Shown: positions 9,427-17,916 of the stretch, piece by piece
Numbering within the stretch: the stretch's first letter is position 1
Layout: each line of letters starts with the position of its first letter
Source of the DNA: Rhizobium pisi
GTDB lineage: Bacteria > Pseudomonadota > Alphaproteobacteria > Rhizobiales > Rhizobiaceae
Length of the DNA: 64,000 bases
Assembly (NCBI RefSeq): GCF_003938655.1
Contig: NZ_RJJT01000005.1
Location: 248,001-312,000 of the forward strand
Direction of reading: 5' to 3'
Made by a program: the position numbers and the translations under genes
The notes under the pieces: generated by a model
What the model saw: only the letters and a program-made list of their open reading frames with translations
What the model was told of the DNA's origin: nothing
Databases searched by the model: none

Positions 9427-10362
9427 TCAGAACCAGGATAACAGTACTATGCGAGAAATAATCCCGGCCAGCGCGCTCAAGATAGCGACTACTGCAACGC
9501 TTCGGAGTCTAGGCACCGAAGCGATGAGAATCGAAAGACCTGGAAGATCGAGTGGATTGAGCAGAAATGCCGAACTATGAATGATTTGCTCGTTTGGAAT
9601 CGGGAGCTCTTTTTGGATATCGAATAGCAGCGCCACTGCTGCGCTCGATCCCGCCAGGAACTTTGTGAGGAAGAGTAGAACATCTTGTTGGGAAATACCG
9701 AGCAGTCGGAGCAATGGTCGAATAATGGAAGTGAACGCTGAAAGTGCTCCGGTATTTTGAATCAGCTTTATCAGCGCAAGTGAGATCACCAGCACCGGCA
9801 GGATCGCAGCAATGACCCGAATGGCATCGGTGCCACCGCGGTTGATTGCTGCTAACAGGTCGAGCCTTCCCGTGCCGTGACGGACCGCCTCGTCATCGGA
9901 ACAGATGCTTTCAGGTGAAGAGGAACGACGGCCGACGATCCAACATGCTAGAGTCGAAGCAACGAGCGCACCGCAAATGCCGTTCGATATTATCCAAGCG
10001 GGATCGATCCCGATGGTGGCAAGCGGCAAGCTCGCGTTTGCCGGGGCCGCCGCAAGCACTGCCGCAAAGGCTGCCGCAAGCAATTTGTCTGGTATCTTTT
10101 TGTGTACCATAAGCGACAGGGCCGCGATCGGAGCGGCCGAGCTCACAAAGCTGAGCTGCACGACCGCCAAGACACCCAAGCCATCCAAACCGAAGACTCT
10201 GAAGATTGGATTGGCTTTGGCAGCGAGCAATCGTAACGTGCTCCTACTTTCGAGGTAGCGCGTCAGCGAGAATGTCACGATCATTAACGGCAGAAACGTG
10301 AATATCGCGATGTCGACGGCGCTTCGCCCGGCATCCAGGATGGCGGTGATCAGAATTGTCAT
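9427..10362 (-). CDS. Nucleoside-recognition (Gate) domain membrane protein
   Basis: A 311-residue integral membrane protein with about eight hydrophobic segments. It has two Gate-like halves: FVSSAAPIAALSLMVHKK in the first and KFLAGSSAAVALLFDIQK in the second. This is the pattern of the YjiH/SpmA-related nucleoside recognition family, which has no settled function; transport of a small organic molecule is often assumed. It follows the two hydrolase genes on the same strand after a 100 bp gap and may share their transcript. I see no convincing ribosome site before ATG 10362. Confidence 0.7.
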   Translation of the reverse strand: MTILITAILDAGRSAVDIAIFTFLPLMIVTFSLTRYLESRSTLRLLAAKANPIFRVFGLDGLGVLAVVQLSFVSSAAPIAALSLMVHKKIPDKLLAAAFAAVLAAAPANASLPLATIGIDPAWIISNGICGALVASTLACWIVGRRSSSPESICSDDEAVRHGTGRLDLLAAINRGGTDAIRVIAAILPVLVISLALIKLIQNTGALSAFTSIIRPLLRLLGISQQDVLLFLTKFLAGSSAAVALLFDIQKELPIPNEQIIHSSAFLLNPLDLPGLSILIASVPRLRSVAVVAILSALAGIISRIVLLSWF

Positions 10363-10462
10363 GGGAATGAAAGTGAGATTGATGGCCGCGTCGAACTGCG
10401 CGGCCAGGTCTGATTGAAGAAGCGGGCTCGGATATGTAATCCCGAGCCCTGTTTTTCAGAAC

Positions 10463-11470
10463 TTATTCCGGTTTGAATGATTCATCGAAGAAATCGGCAA
10501 CCTCGCAATAGGCCTGCATGCGATTGCTCTCCAAAAGGGCGAGGTGCGTCGCCTGTCCGATTTCAACCCATCGCCGGTATGAGGCGCCGGTGAGCTGCTC
10601 GAAATAAGCCCGCGCCAGATCAAGCGGAACGTCGATGTCCCATTCCCCATGCAACAGCAGCACCGGAGCGCGGATATCGCCCGGGCGATAGTAGGGGTTA
10701 TTGGCTCGCCAATAAGTGCGAATGTCCTGGATCGGCCCGTTGGTAGCCCGGAGTTTTCCCTGCTCCCGGTCGACATCCGAAGTCTCTTCCGCGAGTGTGA
10801 ATTGTGCCCAGAGATCGAACCAGCCTTCCGGAATAAGATGGTCACGCGCGTATTCGGGTACGGTGCTCAGCCAACGGGCCAAGGCCGCATGGACCGGAAC
10901 GAGCCGATAAGATCCCAAGGGGCCGCCCAGGTCGATGGGAATGGGAGCGTCGCTCAGCCATTGCGGGGCGAGAAGCGCAAGCTTGACGACCTTGTCGCCA
11001 TTGGACGCAGCATATGCGCCGGCGACAGTACCACCCCACGACATGGCAAAGATGTTGACGGCCCTGAGATCGCGAAGGCGAAGGACGAAGTCGACAGCCG
11101 TTGCAAAGTCCGTGACGCCGGTGTCGGTGGCGACAAGTGGCGGATTGAGATCGGGCTTTACCTGCATCTCAGGTGGGCGGCTGGACTTTCCATAACCGCG
11201 AACGTCAACCGCAAAGACATCGAAGCCCTGATGTGCAAGGAAGTCGATAAAGGACATCCCACTGAAAGGGACGTCGTAAAGGCTTCCGGATGAGAAGGTC
11301 GCACCGTGCACCATCACGATCGTCTTTTCGGCGAGAAAGGCCTTATGGTCTTTCCGCCTCTTGTTGCGGACATGGAGCTTGATGCCGGCGGTATCGCTGT
11401 CGACATAGTGCTCTTCGAACACGATCTCGTTTGCGTCAAAACTGAAAGATGGGAGCGTGTTCTTAGGCAT
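10463..11470 (-). CDS. Alpha/beta hydrolase
   Basis: The 335-residue serine hydrolase has an oxyanion-hole strand at IVMVHGATFSSGS, the nucleophile elbow AMSWGGT (a GxSxG variant in which the first Gly is Met), an acid at LLLHGEWDIDVP and a histidine at GQATHLALLE. No signal peptide is evident, so it is probably cytoplasmic. The start (MPKNTLPSF, 11470) lies inside the last codons of the metallo-hydrolase gene, an 8-base overlap that suggests translational coupling. A joint role, such as ring opening by the metallo-enzyme and a second hydrolysis here, is inference. Confidence 0.85.
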   Translation of the reverse strand: MPKNTLPSFSFDANEIVFEEHYVDSDTAGIKLHVRNKRRKDHKAFLAEKTIVMVHGATFSSGSLYDVPFSGMSFIDFLAHQGFDVFAVDVRGYGKSSRPPEMQVKPDLNPPLVATDTGVTDFATAVDFVLRLRDLRAVNIFAMSWGGTVAGAYAASNGDKVVKLALLAPQWLSDAPIPIDLGGPLGSYRLVPVHAALARWLSTVPEYARDHLIPEGWFDLWAQFTLAEETSDVDREQGKLRATNGPIQDIRTYWRANNPYYRPGDIRAPVLLLHGEWDIDVPLDLARAYFEQLTGASYRRWVEIGQATHLALLESNRMQAYCEVADFFDESFKPE

Positions 11471-12356
11471 AGGACCACCTGAATTTTTCGCCGTCGCGGG
11501 TGACATATCCAGCAGATGAACCGGGGAAATGAGTTGAGAAGTACATCGCGCGATTGTCGGCTGCGAGTTCGAGCACGCGCCGTCTGGACAGGGTCGCTTG
11601 ATCCAGAAACTCGCAGAAGACGGTGTTGAGGTCGGGCCGTTCCACCTGGATTGGATGGTGCATGACATCACCACCGAATATCGCCGCTTCATTGTCCGAT
11701 TCCAGCAAAACGGACATGTGACCAATGCTGTGCCCTGGGGTCGGCAAGAAGGTAAATCGATCCAGAAAGGGGCCGCCCGTGCTGTCGATGAAATCGGCGT
11801 GTCCCGCCTCGATGATGGGCCACACACTGTCTTCATAGACGCCGAAGCTTGGAATATTGACATCGTTATGGCTGGCCGCCGACGAGTAGTATTCCTGCTC
11901 GGCGCGCGGAAAGATATAGCGCGCATTTTTGAAAGTGGGGACCCATTTTCCATCCCGGAGCACGGTATTCCAGCCGGAGTGATCGACGTGGAGATGGGTA
12001 TTGATAACGAAGTCGACGTCTTCCGGCGCAACGCCGGCATCACGCAGCTTGTCCAGAAATGGAATTGCCTGATGATGGAAGCTGGGATTGCGAGGCCTTT
12101 CCTTGTCGTTGCCGGAGCCGGTGTCGATCAGGATGACATGGTCCGGTGTCCTGACAAGCCAAGTATGGATACTGACGACGAGAGTATCTCGGTCCTCGCC
12201 CATATCGACCGCTGCCAGCTTTGGCTCCAGCGCTTTGATCTCTCCGGATTTGGCATTTGGGTAGAGGAAGGAAGGAGGTACATTATGCAGATACTGCTCC
12301 TGCACCTTCCTCACCATCGCGCCGGCAAGATGATACTCTTTTCCAAGATCGCTCAT
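11463..12356 (-). CDS. Metallo-beta-lactamase-fold hydrolase (lactonase-like)
   Basis: The zinc motif HLHVDH sits at residues 121-126 (HxHxDH). Later metal ligands are the H in LPTPGHSIGH, the D in FGGDVMHH and the H in FSTHFPGSS. The order and length (297) are those of the AttM/AiiA-like group of lactonases and related esterases; N-acyl-homoserine lactonase activity is possible but not shown. ATG 12356 is preceded by AGAGGA. The gene is first in an operon with the alpha/beta hydrolase, and the LysR gene at 12448 is divergent from it. Confidence 0.82.
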   Translation of the reverse strand: MSDLGKEYHLAGAMVRKVQEQYLHNVPPSFLYPNAKSGEIKALEPKLAAVDMGEDRDTLVVSIHTWLVRTPDHVILIDTGSGNDKERPRNPSFHHQAIPFLDKLRDAGVAPEDVDFVINTHLHVDHSGWNTVLRDGKWVPTFKNARYIFPRAEQEYYSSAASHNDVNIPSFGVYEDSVWPIIEAGHADFIDSTGGPFLDRFTFLPTPGHSIGHMSVLLESDNEAAIFGGDVMHHPIQVERPDLNTVFCEFLDQATLSRRRVLELAADNRAMYFSTHFPGSSAGYVTRDGEKFRWSYA

Positions 12357-12398
12357 GGAACGTCCTCTTTTGAATTGAACTGAAACCGCGGGCAGCGC

Positions 12399-12417
12399 TG
12401 TCCGATGGCTATGGACA
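12399..12417. promoter_or_regulatory. Inverted repeat, possible LysR binding site
   Basis: TGTCC (12399-12403) and GGACA (12413-12417) are inverted around nine bases in the 91 bp between the divergent hydrolase operon and the LysR gene. The arms are short, so this is only a candidate for the regulator's site. Confidence 0.35.
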
Positions 12418-12447
12418 ATAGACGCCTTTCGTGTAACGATCAAATCG

Positions 12448-13383
12448 ATGAACGAAATTGTCTCCATCGATCATTTCAATTTGTGGTCTTTCGACCTAAA
12501 CCTGCTTGTGGCGTTCGATGCGCTCATGAAAGAGCGGAGCGTGACGAAGGCTGCCGTTCGTCTGAAGATCCAGCAGCCTGCCATGAGCCATAATCTCTCA
12601 ACTCTCCGAACACTGCTCCGGGACGAGCTGTTTGTCCGCGTCGGCCAGGTGATGCAGCCGACCCATCGGGCCTTGCATTTCGCGGAAGCCGTAGAACAGA
12701 TACTCAGCCGCACGCAGCAGGCCATCGTAAGTCCGACGACCTTCGAACCTGATCGCGCAGAGCAGATCTTCCGCATCGGCTTTTCCAGCGAGTTGGAGGT
12801 CCTGCTCGTGCCGCGTCTCGCCTCTATCTTGAACGAGACGGCTCCCGGTATCAGGGTGCTTGCCCGCTCAGCCGATCCGGAACTGGTTCACAAGCTGCTC
12901 GACGATAACGGCATTGATCTCGGCGTCGGCTGCTACGACGAGGGCAATAACAGGCATCGCCGGAGCCTGCTATTCGAGCAATCACTGATGTGTTGCTACA
13001 ATCCGAAGCTTCTTGCCCTGCCCAAAACATTGGATCGCGACACCTTTATCGGTCTAAAGCACGCGCTGGTTTCGCAGAAAGATGCCATCGAAGGATGCAT
13101 CGACGATGCATTGAAGCGGATCAATGTCCGGCTCGACGTGTCGGTGGCGGCGCCGGAATTTTTGACTGTGCTGACCGCTGTCCTGGAAGCGCCATTGATC
13201 GCGACCTTGCCGGCCAGAATCGTGAAGCGATATGCAGGCCTATTTGGTTTGGCAGTAGCTGAAGTTCCGCTCGATTTGGCTGTAAGCCCTATATCGATGG
13301 TATGGTCCGTCGCGAGCGAAAACGATCCTGCTAATCGATGGATGCGATCTCAGGTAATACGCCTGGTTTCTGCTTACAGCTGA
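12448..13383 (+). CDS. LysR-family regulator (NodD-like subgroup)
   Basis: The N-terminus, FDLNLLVAFDALMKERSVTK followed by QQPAMSHNLSTLR, is the helix-turn-helix typical of the NodD/NahR-like LysR branch. The effector domain follows from about residue 105. At 311 residues it is full length. It is divergent from the metallo-hydrolase/hydrolase operon and probably controls it in response to the substrate or an opened product. I see no nod box nearby, so nothing links it to nodulation. Confidence 0.85.
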   Translation: MNEIVSIDHFNLWSFDLNLLVAFDALMKERSVTKAAVRLKIQQPAMSHNLSTLRTLLRDELFVRVGQVMQPTHRALHFAEAVEQILSRTQQAIVSPTTFEPDRAEQIFRIGFSSELEVLLVPRLASILNETAPGIRVLARSADPELVHKLLDDNGIDLGVGCYDEGNNRHRRSLLFEQSLMCCYNPKLLALPKTLDRDTFIGLKHALVSQKDAIEGCIDDALKRINVRLDVSVAAPEFLTVLTAVLEAPLIATLPARIVKRYAGLFGLAVAEVPLDLAVSPISMVWSVASENDPANRWMRSQVIRLVSAYS

Positions 13384-13646
13384 TCTGATTCCACTGGCTG
13401 CCCAGGTTCAGAGAGCGAACCTTCTAGGGTTCCGGAAGCGAACATCGTTGCTACGCACCGCCTGATAGAGAGGTCAGGTTTCCAGTTGCTGAATGAGCGG
13501 GGTCGCGCACGACCTGTGGCAAATTGAAGCCAAAAGGAGATTTTACGCTGTGGCATATTGTGTCCGGCATTGCGTCATACAGCTTAACAATGCTCCAAAC
13601 CGGAATTCACATCCGTGCGCTTGCGTGTATCGAGGATGAAGTGAAC

Positions 13647-14303
13647 ATGCGCATATTGCTTGTTGAAGACGACAGCATTCTCGGCTCATCGCTGAAAAAG
13701 GCGCTCGAGAAGCACGCCTATGGCGTTGACTGGATGCGCGATGGCCAGTCGGGTCTGGAAGCGGCGGAGCATTCCGATTTTGCGGCCGTTATACTCGACA
13801 TCAACCTTCCGATCCTGAGTGGCATCGACGTTTTGAAAGGAATGCGACGGGCCGGAAATTCCGTTCCGATCCTGCTGCTGACAGCCCTCGATGCGATAAG
13901 GCGCAAGGTTGAAGGCCTTGATGAGGGAGCGGACGATTATATGGTCAAGCCCTTCGACCTCGATGAACTGCTTGCCCGCCTGCGGGCGCTCATCCGGCGC
14001 CGCGACGGGCGCACGGAAAGCCTGCTGCGGTGCGGCGACGTCGAGGTGGATCCGTCGGCGATGGTCGCACGAAAAGCCAATATGCAGCTGCATATTACGG
14101 CCAAGGAATTTCACCTCCTCAAGGTGCTGATGGAGCGTAGCGGCCGATACGTGACGAAGAACGACATAGAATATGCGCTCTACGATGCCTACAGCACGGT
14201 CGAAAGCAATGCCATCGAGGTTACGATCTACAATCTGCGCAAGAAGCTCGGCACCGACTTCATCAAGTCCATCCGCGGCGTCGGGTACATGATCGACCGA
14301 TGA
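13647..14303 (+). CDS. OmpR-family response regulator
   Basis: The receiver has the acidic pair E7/D8-D9, the phospho-acceptor D51 in AVILDINLPILSG, T in LLLTALD and K in DYMVKPFD. The C-terminal winged helix ends in IRGVGYMID as in OmpR/PhoB proteins. The start is ATG 13647; GTG 13641 is an alternative. The stop overlaps the kinase start (ATGA). The 263 bp in front (13384-13646) hold no gene and should carry the promoter. The nine-gene operon starts 112 bp after the kinase gene, so it is the most obvious target. Confidence 0.9.
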   Translation: MRILLVEDDSILGSSLKKALEKHAYGVDWMRDGQSGLEAAEHSDFAAVILDINLPILSGIDVLKGMRRAGNSVPILLLTALDAIRRKVEGLDEGADDYMVKPFDLDELLARLRALIRRRDGRTESLLRCGDVEVDPSAMVARKANMQLHITAKEFHLLKVLMERSGRYVTKNDIEYALYDAYSTVESNAIEVTIYNLRKKLGTDFIKSIRGVGYMIDR

Positions 14304-15676
14304 GGAAATCCACCCTTACCCGCAAGCTCTTCCTCAGGATCGCGCCAGTCGTGGTGGTGGCGATCATGGTGATTGGCGCTTTCGCCTTCAACAGCGCCAC
14401 GCGCGAGATCAACAATATCTACGACGCGCAGCTCATAAACGACGCGAACGTGTTGTGGAGATTGCTGCATTATCGGCTGAAGCATTCGTTGGATCGAACG
14501 CCCCAGCAGGTCGACGACATCGACTTCAGCATGGATAACCAGCTTGCCTTCAATGAAGACGCCGACGATTACGCCGATGCGCATATGTTCCGCGCCTGGG
14601 TGAACGACAAGATCATGTATTACAGCAGCACGGCCTTCCCGCCCGAAGTGCCCTACCAGAAGGTCGGCTTCACCGACCTGGCCTATAAGGGAGAGAATTG
14701 GCGCGTTTATTCGCTGCCGATCCCCGATTCCGGCATTATCATGGAAGTCGGCGAGAAGATTTCGCTGCGCCAGACGCTGGTCTCCAACATCCTCCTGAAC
14801 CTCTTCTTTCCGCTGCTCATTCTGGTGCCGGTCATCGGTTTCCTGATCTGGCTTGGCATCCGCAGCGGCCTGCGCGGCATTTACGGGTTGGTCTATCAGA
14901 TCCGCACGCGCTCGCCAGACGACCTTTCGGCCATCCTCGTCGAGGATCTGCCGCGGGATCTCCTGCCGCTTGGCCGTTCGATCAACCACCTGCTCGAAAA
15001 GCTCGGCCGCTCCCTGACGCTGGAGCGTCGGTTTTCGGATCTTGCCGCCCATCAACTGCGCACGCCCCAGGCAAGCGTCAAGCTGCTCCTGCAGATGCTG
15101 GACAAGAGCGACAGCGAACAGGAACGCAAGCCGATCATCGCGGATCTGGTGGCCAGCAACAACAGGGCAATGCACCTGATCGAACAGTTGCTGCGCCTGG
15201 CACGCGTGAGCCACCATCCGCTCAATCTGATGCCGGTTTCACTTTATGGGTTGGTCGCGTCGACGCTCGCGGATTTCGGCAAGATCATCTCCAGCCGAGG
15301 TCTCGACGTTTCCCTGGAGGGTGCGGAAGCGGCTCAGGTTCGGACAGACGAATCCTTGCTGCAGGTGATGATCAGCAACCTGCTGGATAACGCCATCAAA
15401 TATACCCCCGTCGGCGGCAGGATCGAAGTCATGGTCTCCCCGGAGGCGGGTTACTGGCTGATCTCGATCAGCGACAGCGGACCTGGAATCCCCGAGGAGG
15501 AGCGTGAGGCCGTCTTCAAGCGGTTCTATCGCCTAGACACGCTGCATGCCGAGGGCGCCGGCCTTGGGCTTGCGATCGTCGCCGATACCGCCGAACGCCT
15601 TTCCGTGTCGGTTGCGCTTTCGACACCTCCCTGGGGTAACGGCCTGCGGGTCGAATTGCGCCTGCCCAGAGACTGA
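14300..15676 (+). CDS. Sensor histidine kinase (TctE-like, 2CSK_N type)
   Basis: Membrane span 1 is at about residues 12-30. A periplasmic domain of about 130 residues with the 2CSK_N pattern follows (MFRAWVNDKIMYYSS, then WRVYSLPIPDSGIIMEVGE), then span 2 at about 160-185 and a HAMP-like linker. The phospho-acceptor is H251 in LAAHQLRTPQ, with N box NLLDNAIKYTP and G box SDSGPGIP. All catalytic residues are present. Relatives such as TctE sense carboxylates, but the ligand here is unknown. It overlaps the response regulator by four bases. Confidence 0.9.
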   Translation: MRKSTLTRKLFLRIAPVVVVAIMVIGAFAFNSATREINNIYDAQLINDANVLWRLLHYRLKHSLDRTPQQVDDIDFSMDNQLAFNEDADDYADAHMFRAWVNDKIMYYSSTAFPPEVPYQKVGFTDLAYKGENWRVYSLPIPDSGIIMEVGEKISLRQTLVSNILLNLFFPLLILVPVIGFLIWLGIRSGLRGIYGLVYQIRTRSPDDLSAILVEDLPRDLLPLGRSINHLLEKLGRSLTLERRFSDLAAHQLRTPQASVKLLLQMLDKSDSEQERKPIIADLVASNNRAMHLIEQLLRLARVSHHPLNLMPVSLYGLVASTLADFGKIISSRGLDVSLEGAEAAQVRTDESLLQVMISNLLDNAIKYTPVGGRIEVMVSPEAGYWLISISDSGPGIPEEEREAVFKRFYRLDTLHAEGAGLGLAIVADTAERLSVSVALSTPPWGNGLRVELRLPRD

Positions 15677-15787
15677 GGCGCTGCCGCCAGCGTCCGTTCA
15701 TTTTTCATTTTCGCATCATTTTGCCCTCAGGCTTGCCTCATCGACCTTCGGTAAACACAGCCGCGGATCAAGTCGAAGGGCCACTGG

Positions 15788-16471
15788 ATGCAAGTATTTT
15801 CCGATTTTGACGGTACGATTTCCATTCAGGATGTGACGGATATCGTCCTGTCCTGCTTTGCGGATTCGCAATGGGAAGACATCGAGCAGGAATGGAAGGA
15901 CGGTCGGATCGGCTCGGCCGAGTGCATGCGCCGCCAGATCCCCCTCATCCGGGCAACCCGGCACGAGCTCGACGCACTCCTCGACACCGTGGCAATCGAT
16001 CCCGGCTTCGTGGCCTTCCGTGATTACTGCAGCGAAAGCGGCCTGCCGGTCACCGTCGTCAGCGACGGCGTCGATTATTTCATTCGCCACGTCCTTGCGC
16101 TGAACGGCATCAGGGATCTGCCCGTCATCGCCAATATCCTGACCCATCGGGGGGTCGAGGGTCAGGACACCTATGCGCTTGCACCTTCGGCGGCGACAGC
16201 CGGCTGTTCAGCAGGCTCAGGCGTTTGCAAATGCAAGGTCATCGGCGGCATCGAGCGGCAGATCTACATCGGCGACGGACGGAGCGATTTCTGCGTCTCC
16301 GGCCGAGCCGGTCTCGTCTTCGCCAAGGGCAAGCTCGCCGAATACTGCCGCGACCAGGGCATTTCCTACATCGCCTTCGACGATTTCACCGACTTGATCC
16401 CCAAGATGCAAGCCGCCCTTCCCGGCATCGCGCGGGCCCCCCGCGCACTGCTCCAATCTTCAATCGCATAA
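15788..16471 (+). CDS. MtnX-like HAD-IB phosphatase
   Basis: This HAD-superfamily phosphatase has motif I at FSDFDGTIS (nucleophile D6, acid D8), motif II at VVSDGVD and motif IV at IGDGRSDF. The cysteine cluster GCSAGSGVCKCK near residue 140 is shared with the MtnX/phosphoserine phosphatase-like subgroup. Known relatives remove phosphate from 2-hydroxy-3-keto-5-methylthiopentenyl-1-phosphate or phosphoserine. No methionine-salvage genes are near, so a pathway-specific phospho-substrate is more likely. It is the first gene of the nine-gene operon, 19 bp before the aminotransferase gene. Confidence 0.85.
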   Translation: MQVFSDFDGTISIQDVTDIVLSCFADSQWEDIEQEWKDGRIGSAECMRRQIPLIRATRHELDALLDTVAIDPGFVAFRDYCSESGLPVTVVSDGVDYFIRHVLALNGIRDLPVIANILTHRGVEGQDTYALAPSAATAGCSAGSGVCKCKVIGGIERQIYIGDGRSDFCVSGRAGLVFAKGKLAEYCRDQGISYIAFDDFTDLIPKMQAALPGIARAPRALLQSSIA

Positions 16472-16490
16472 CCAGACCGAGAGGTTCATT

Positions 16491-17912
16491 ATGAACATTG
16501 TCAACGCCGAAGCCTTCAAGGAAAACACCGCGCTCACCGAAAGATCGGAAGCCGAGCTGCGGTTTTTGGAGGAGACCTATTGCTCGCATGGCGATACGGT
16601 CCATTACGCGGCGGAACCGAAATTCTTCGAGGAATGCGAAGGCTCCTACGTCTATGACGCAAAGGGGACACCGTTTCTCGATCTGCAGATGTGGTATTCC
16701 GCCGTGAATTTCGGCTATCGCAACGAAAGGCTGAATGCCGCCGTCCATCGGCAGCTCGACCGGCTGCCGCAAGTCGCCTCGCAATATCTGCATCGTGAGA
16801 AGGTCGAGCTTGCGACGATGATCGCGCAGGATGCCGAGCGCAAGTTCGGCCGCAAGGGGCGCGTTCATTTCAATGTCGGCGGCTCGCAGGCGGTTGAAGA
16901 TTCGCTGAAGCTGGTGCGCAATTATACAGGCGGCAAAAGCCTGATGTTCGCCTTCGAAGGCGGCTATCACGGCCGCACCCTCGGCGCCTCGGCCATCACC
17001 TCCAGCTACCGCTATCGCCGCCGCTTCGGCCATTTCGGCGAACGAGCGCAATTCATCGAGTTTCCCTATCACTTCCGCGGCCCGAAGGGCATGTCGAAGG
17101 AAGAATACGGAGAGCATTGCGTGCGCAAGTTCGCGCGCCTCTTTGAAAGCGAATATAACGGCGTCTGGGATCCCAAGGTCGGCAGCGCCGAATATGCGGC
17201 CTTTTATATCGAGCCGATCCAGGGCACCGGCGGCTATGTCATTCCGCCGATGAACTTCTTCACCGAACTCAAGAAGGTCCTGGATCAGCACGGCATCCTG
17301 CTTGTCGTCGACGAGATCCAGATGGGCGTCTACCGGACCGGAAAACTCTGGTCGATCGAGCATTTCGGCGTCTCGCCCGACGTTCTCGTCTTCGGCAAGG
17401 CGATCACCAATGGGCTTAACCCCCTCTCGGGTGTCTGGGCCAGGGAGGAAATGATCAATCCGACCGTCTTCCCGCCCGGCTCCACCCATTCCACCTTTGC
17501 CAGCAATCCGATGGGAACAGCCGTTGCGCTCGAAACCATGAAGATGCTGGAAGAGGAGGATTTCGGCGCGGCGATCATGGCCAAGGGCGCCTATTTCCTC
17601 GATGGCCTGAAGCAGCTTCAGAAGCGCCATGCGATCGTCGGCGACGTCGACGGGCTCGGATTGGCTCTGAGATGCGAAATCTGCAAGGAAGACGGCTTCA
17701 CGCCCGACAAGGCGACGATGGACTGGCTTTGCGACGAGGGCATGAAGGGCGATCTCCAGGTCGGCAACAAGGTCTATGGCCTCGTTCTCGATGTCGGCGG
17801 CTACCACAAAAACGTCATCACCCTGGCGCCGAACCTGCTGATCTCACACGAAGAGATCGATCTGGCGCTGACGCTGCTCGACCAGCTCTTCACGCGCGCG
17901 GCCCGGAGGTAG
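16491..17912 (+). CDS. Class III PLP-dependent aminotransferase
   Basis: At 473 residues this is a standard fold-type I, class III enzyme (ornithine/acetylornithine aminotransferase group). The PLP lysine is K303 in VFGKAITNGLN. The upstream acidic motif LLVVDEIQMGVYRTG and the phosphate-binding GGSQAVEDSLK are present. Class III enzymes also include lyases acting on phospho-amino-alcohols, so with the phosphatase next door either transamination or elimination is possible. The last codons contain GGAGGT, which serves as the ribosome site of the next gene. Confidence 0.87.
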   Translation: MNIVNAEAFKENTALTERSEAELRFLEETYCSHGDTVHYAAEPKFFEECEGSYVYDAKGTPFLDLQMWYSAVNFGYRNERLNAAVHRQLDRLPQVASQYLHREKVELATMIAQDAERKFGRKGRVHFNVGGSQAVEDSLKLVRNYTGGKSLMFAFEGGYHGRTLGASAITSSYRYRRRFGHFGERAQFIEFPYHFRGPKGMSKEEYGEHCVRKFARLFESEYNGVWDPKVGSAEYAAFYIEPIQGTGGYVIPPMNFFTELKKVLDQHGILLVVDEIQMGVYRTGKLWSIEHFGVSPDVLVFGKAITNGLNPLSGVWAREEMINPTVFPPGSTHSTFASNPMGTAVALETMKMLEEEDFGAAIMAKGAYFLDGLKQLQKRHAIVGDVDGLGLALRCEICKEDGFTPDKATMDWLCDEGMKGDLQVGNKVYGLVLDVGGYHKNVITLAPNLLISHEEIDLALTLLDQLFTRAARR

Positions 17913-17916
17913 CACG

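Noticed and set aside
12448..13383. NodD nodulation regulator
   Set aside because: Only the general NodD-like LysR branch is supported; no nod box or nod genes are present.
16386..17807. 473-codon minus-strand frame
   Set aside because: Antisense to the class III aminotransferase gene, which has all catalytic residues.
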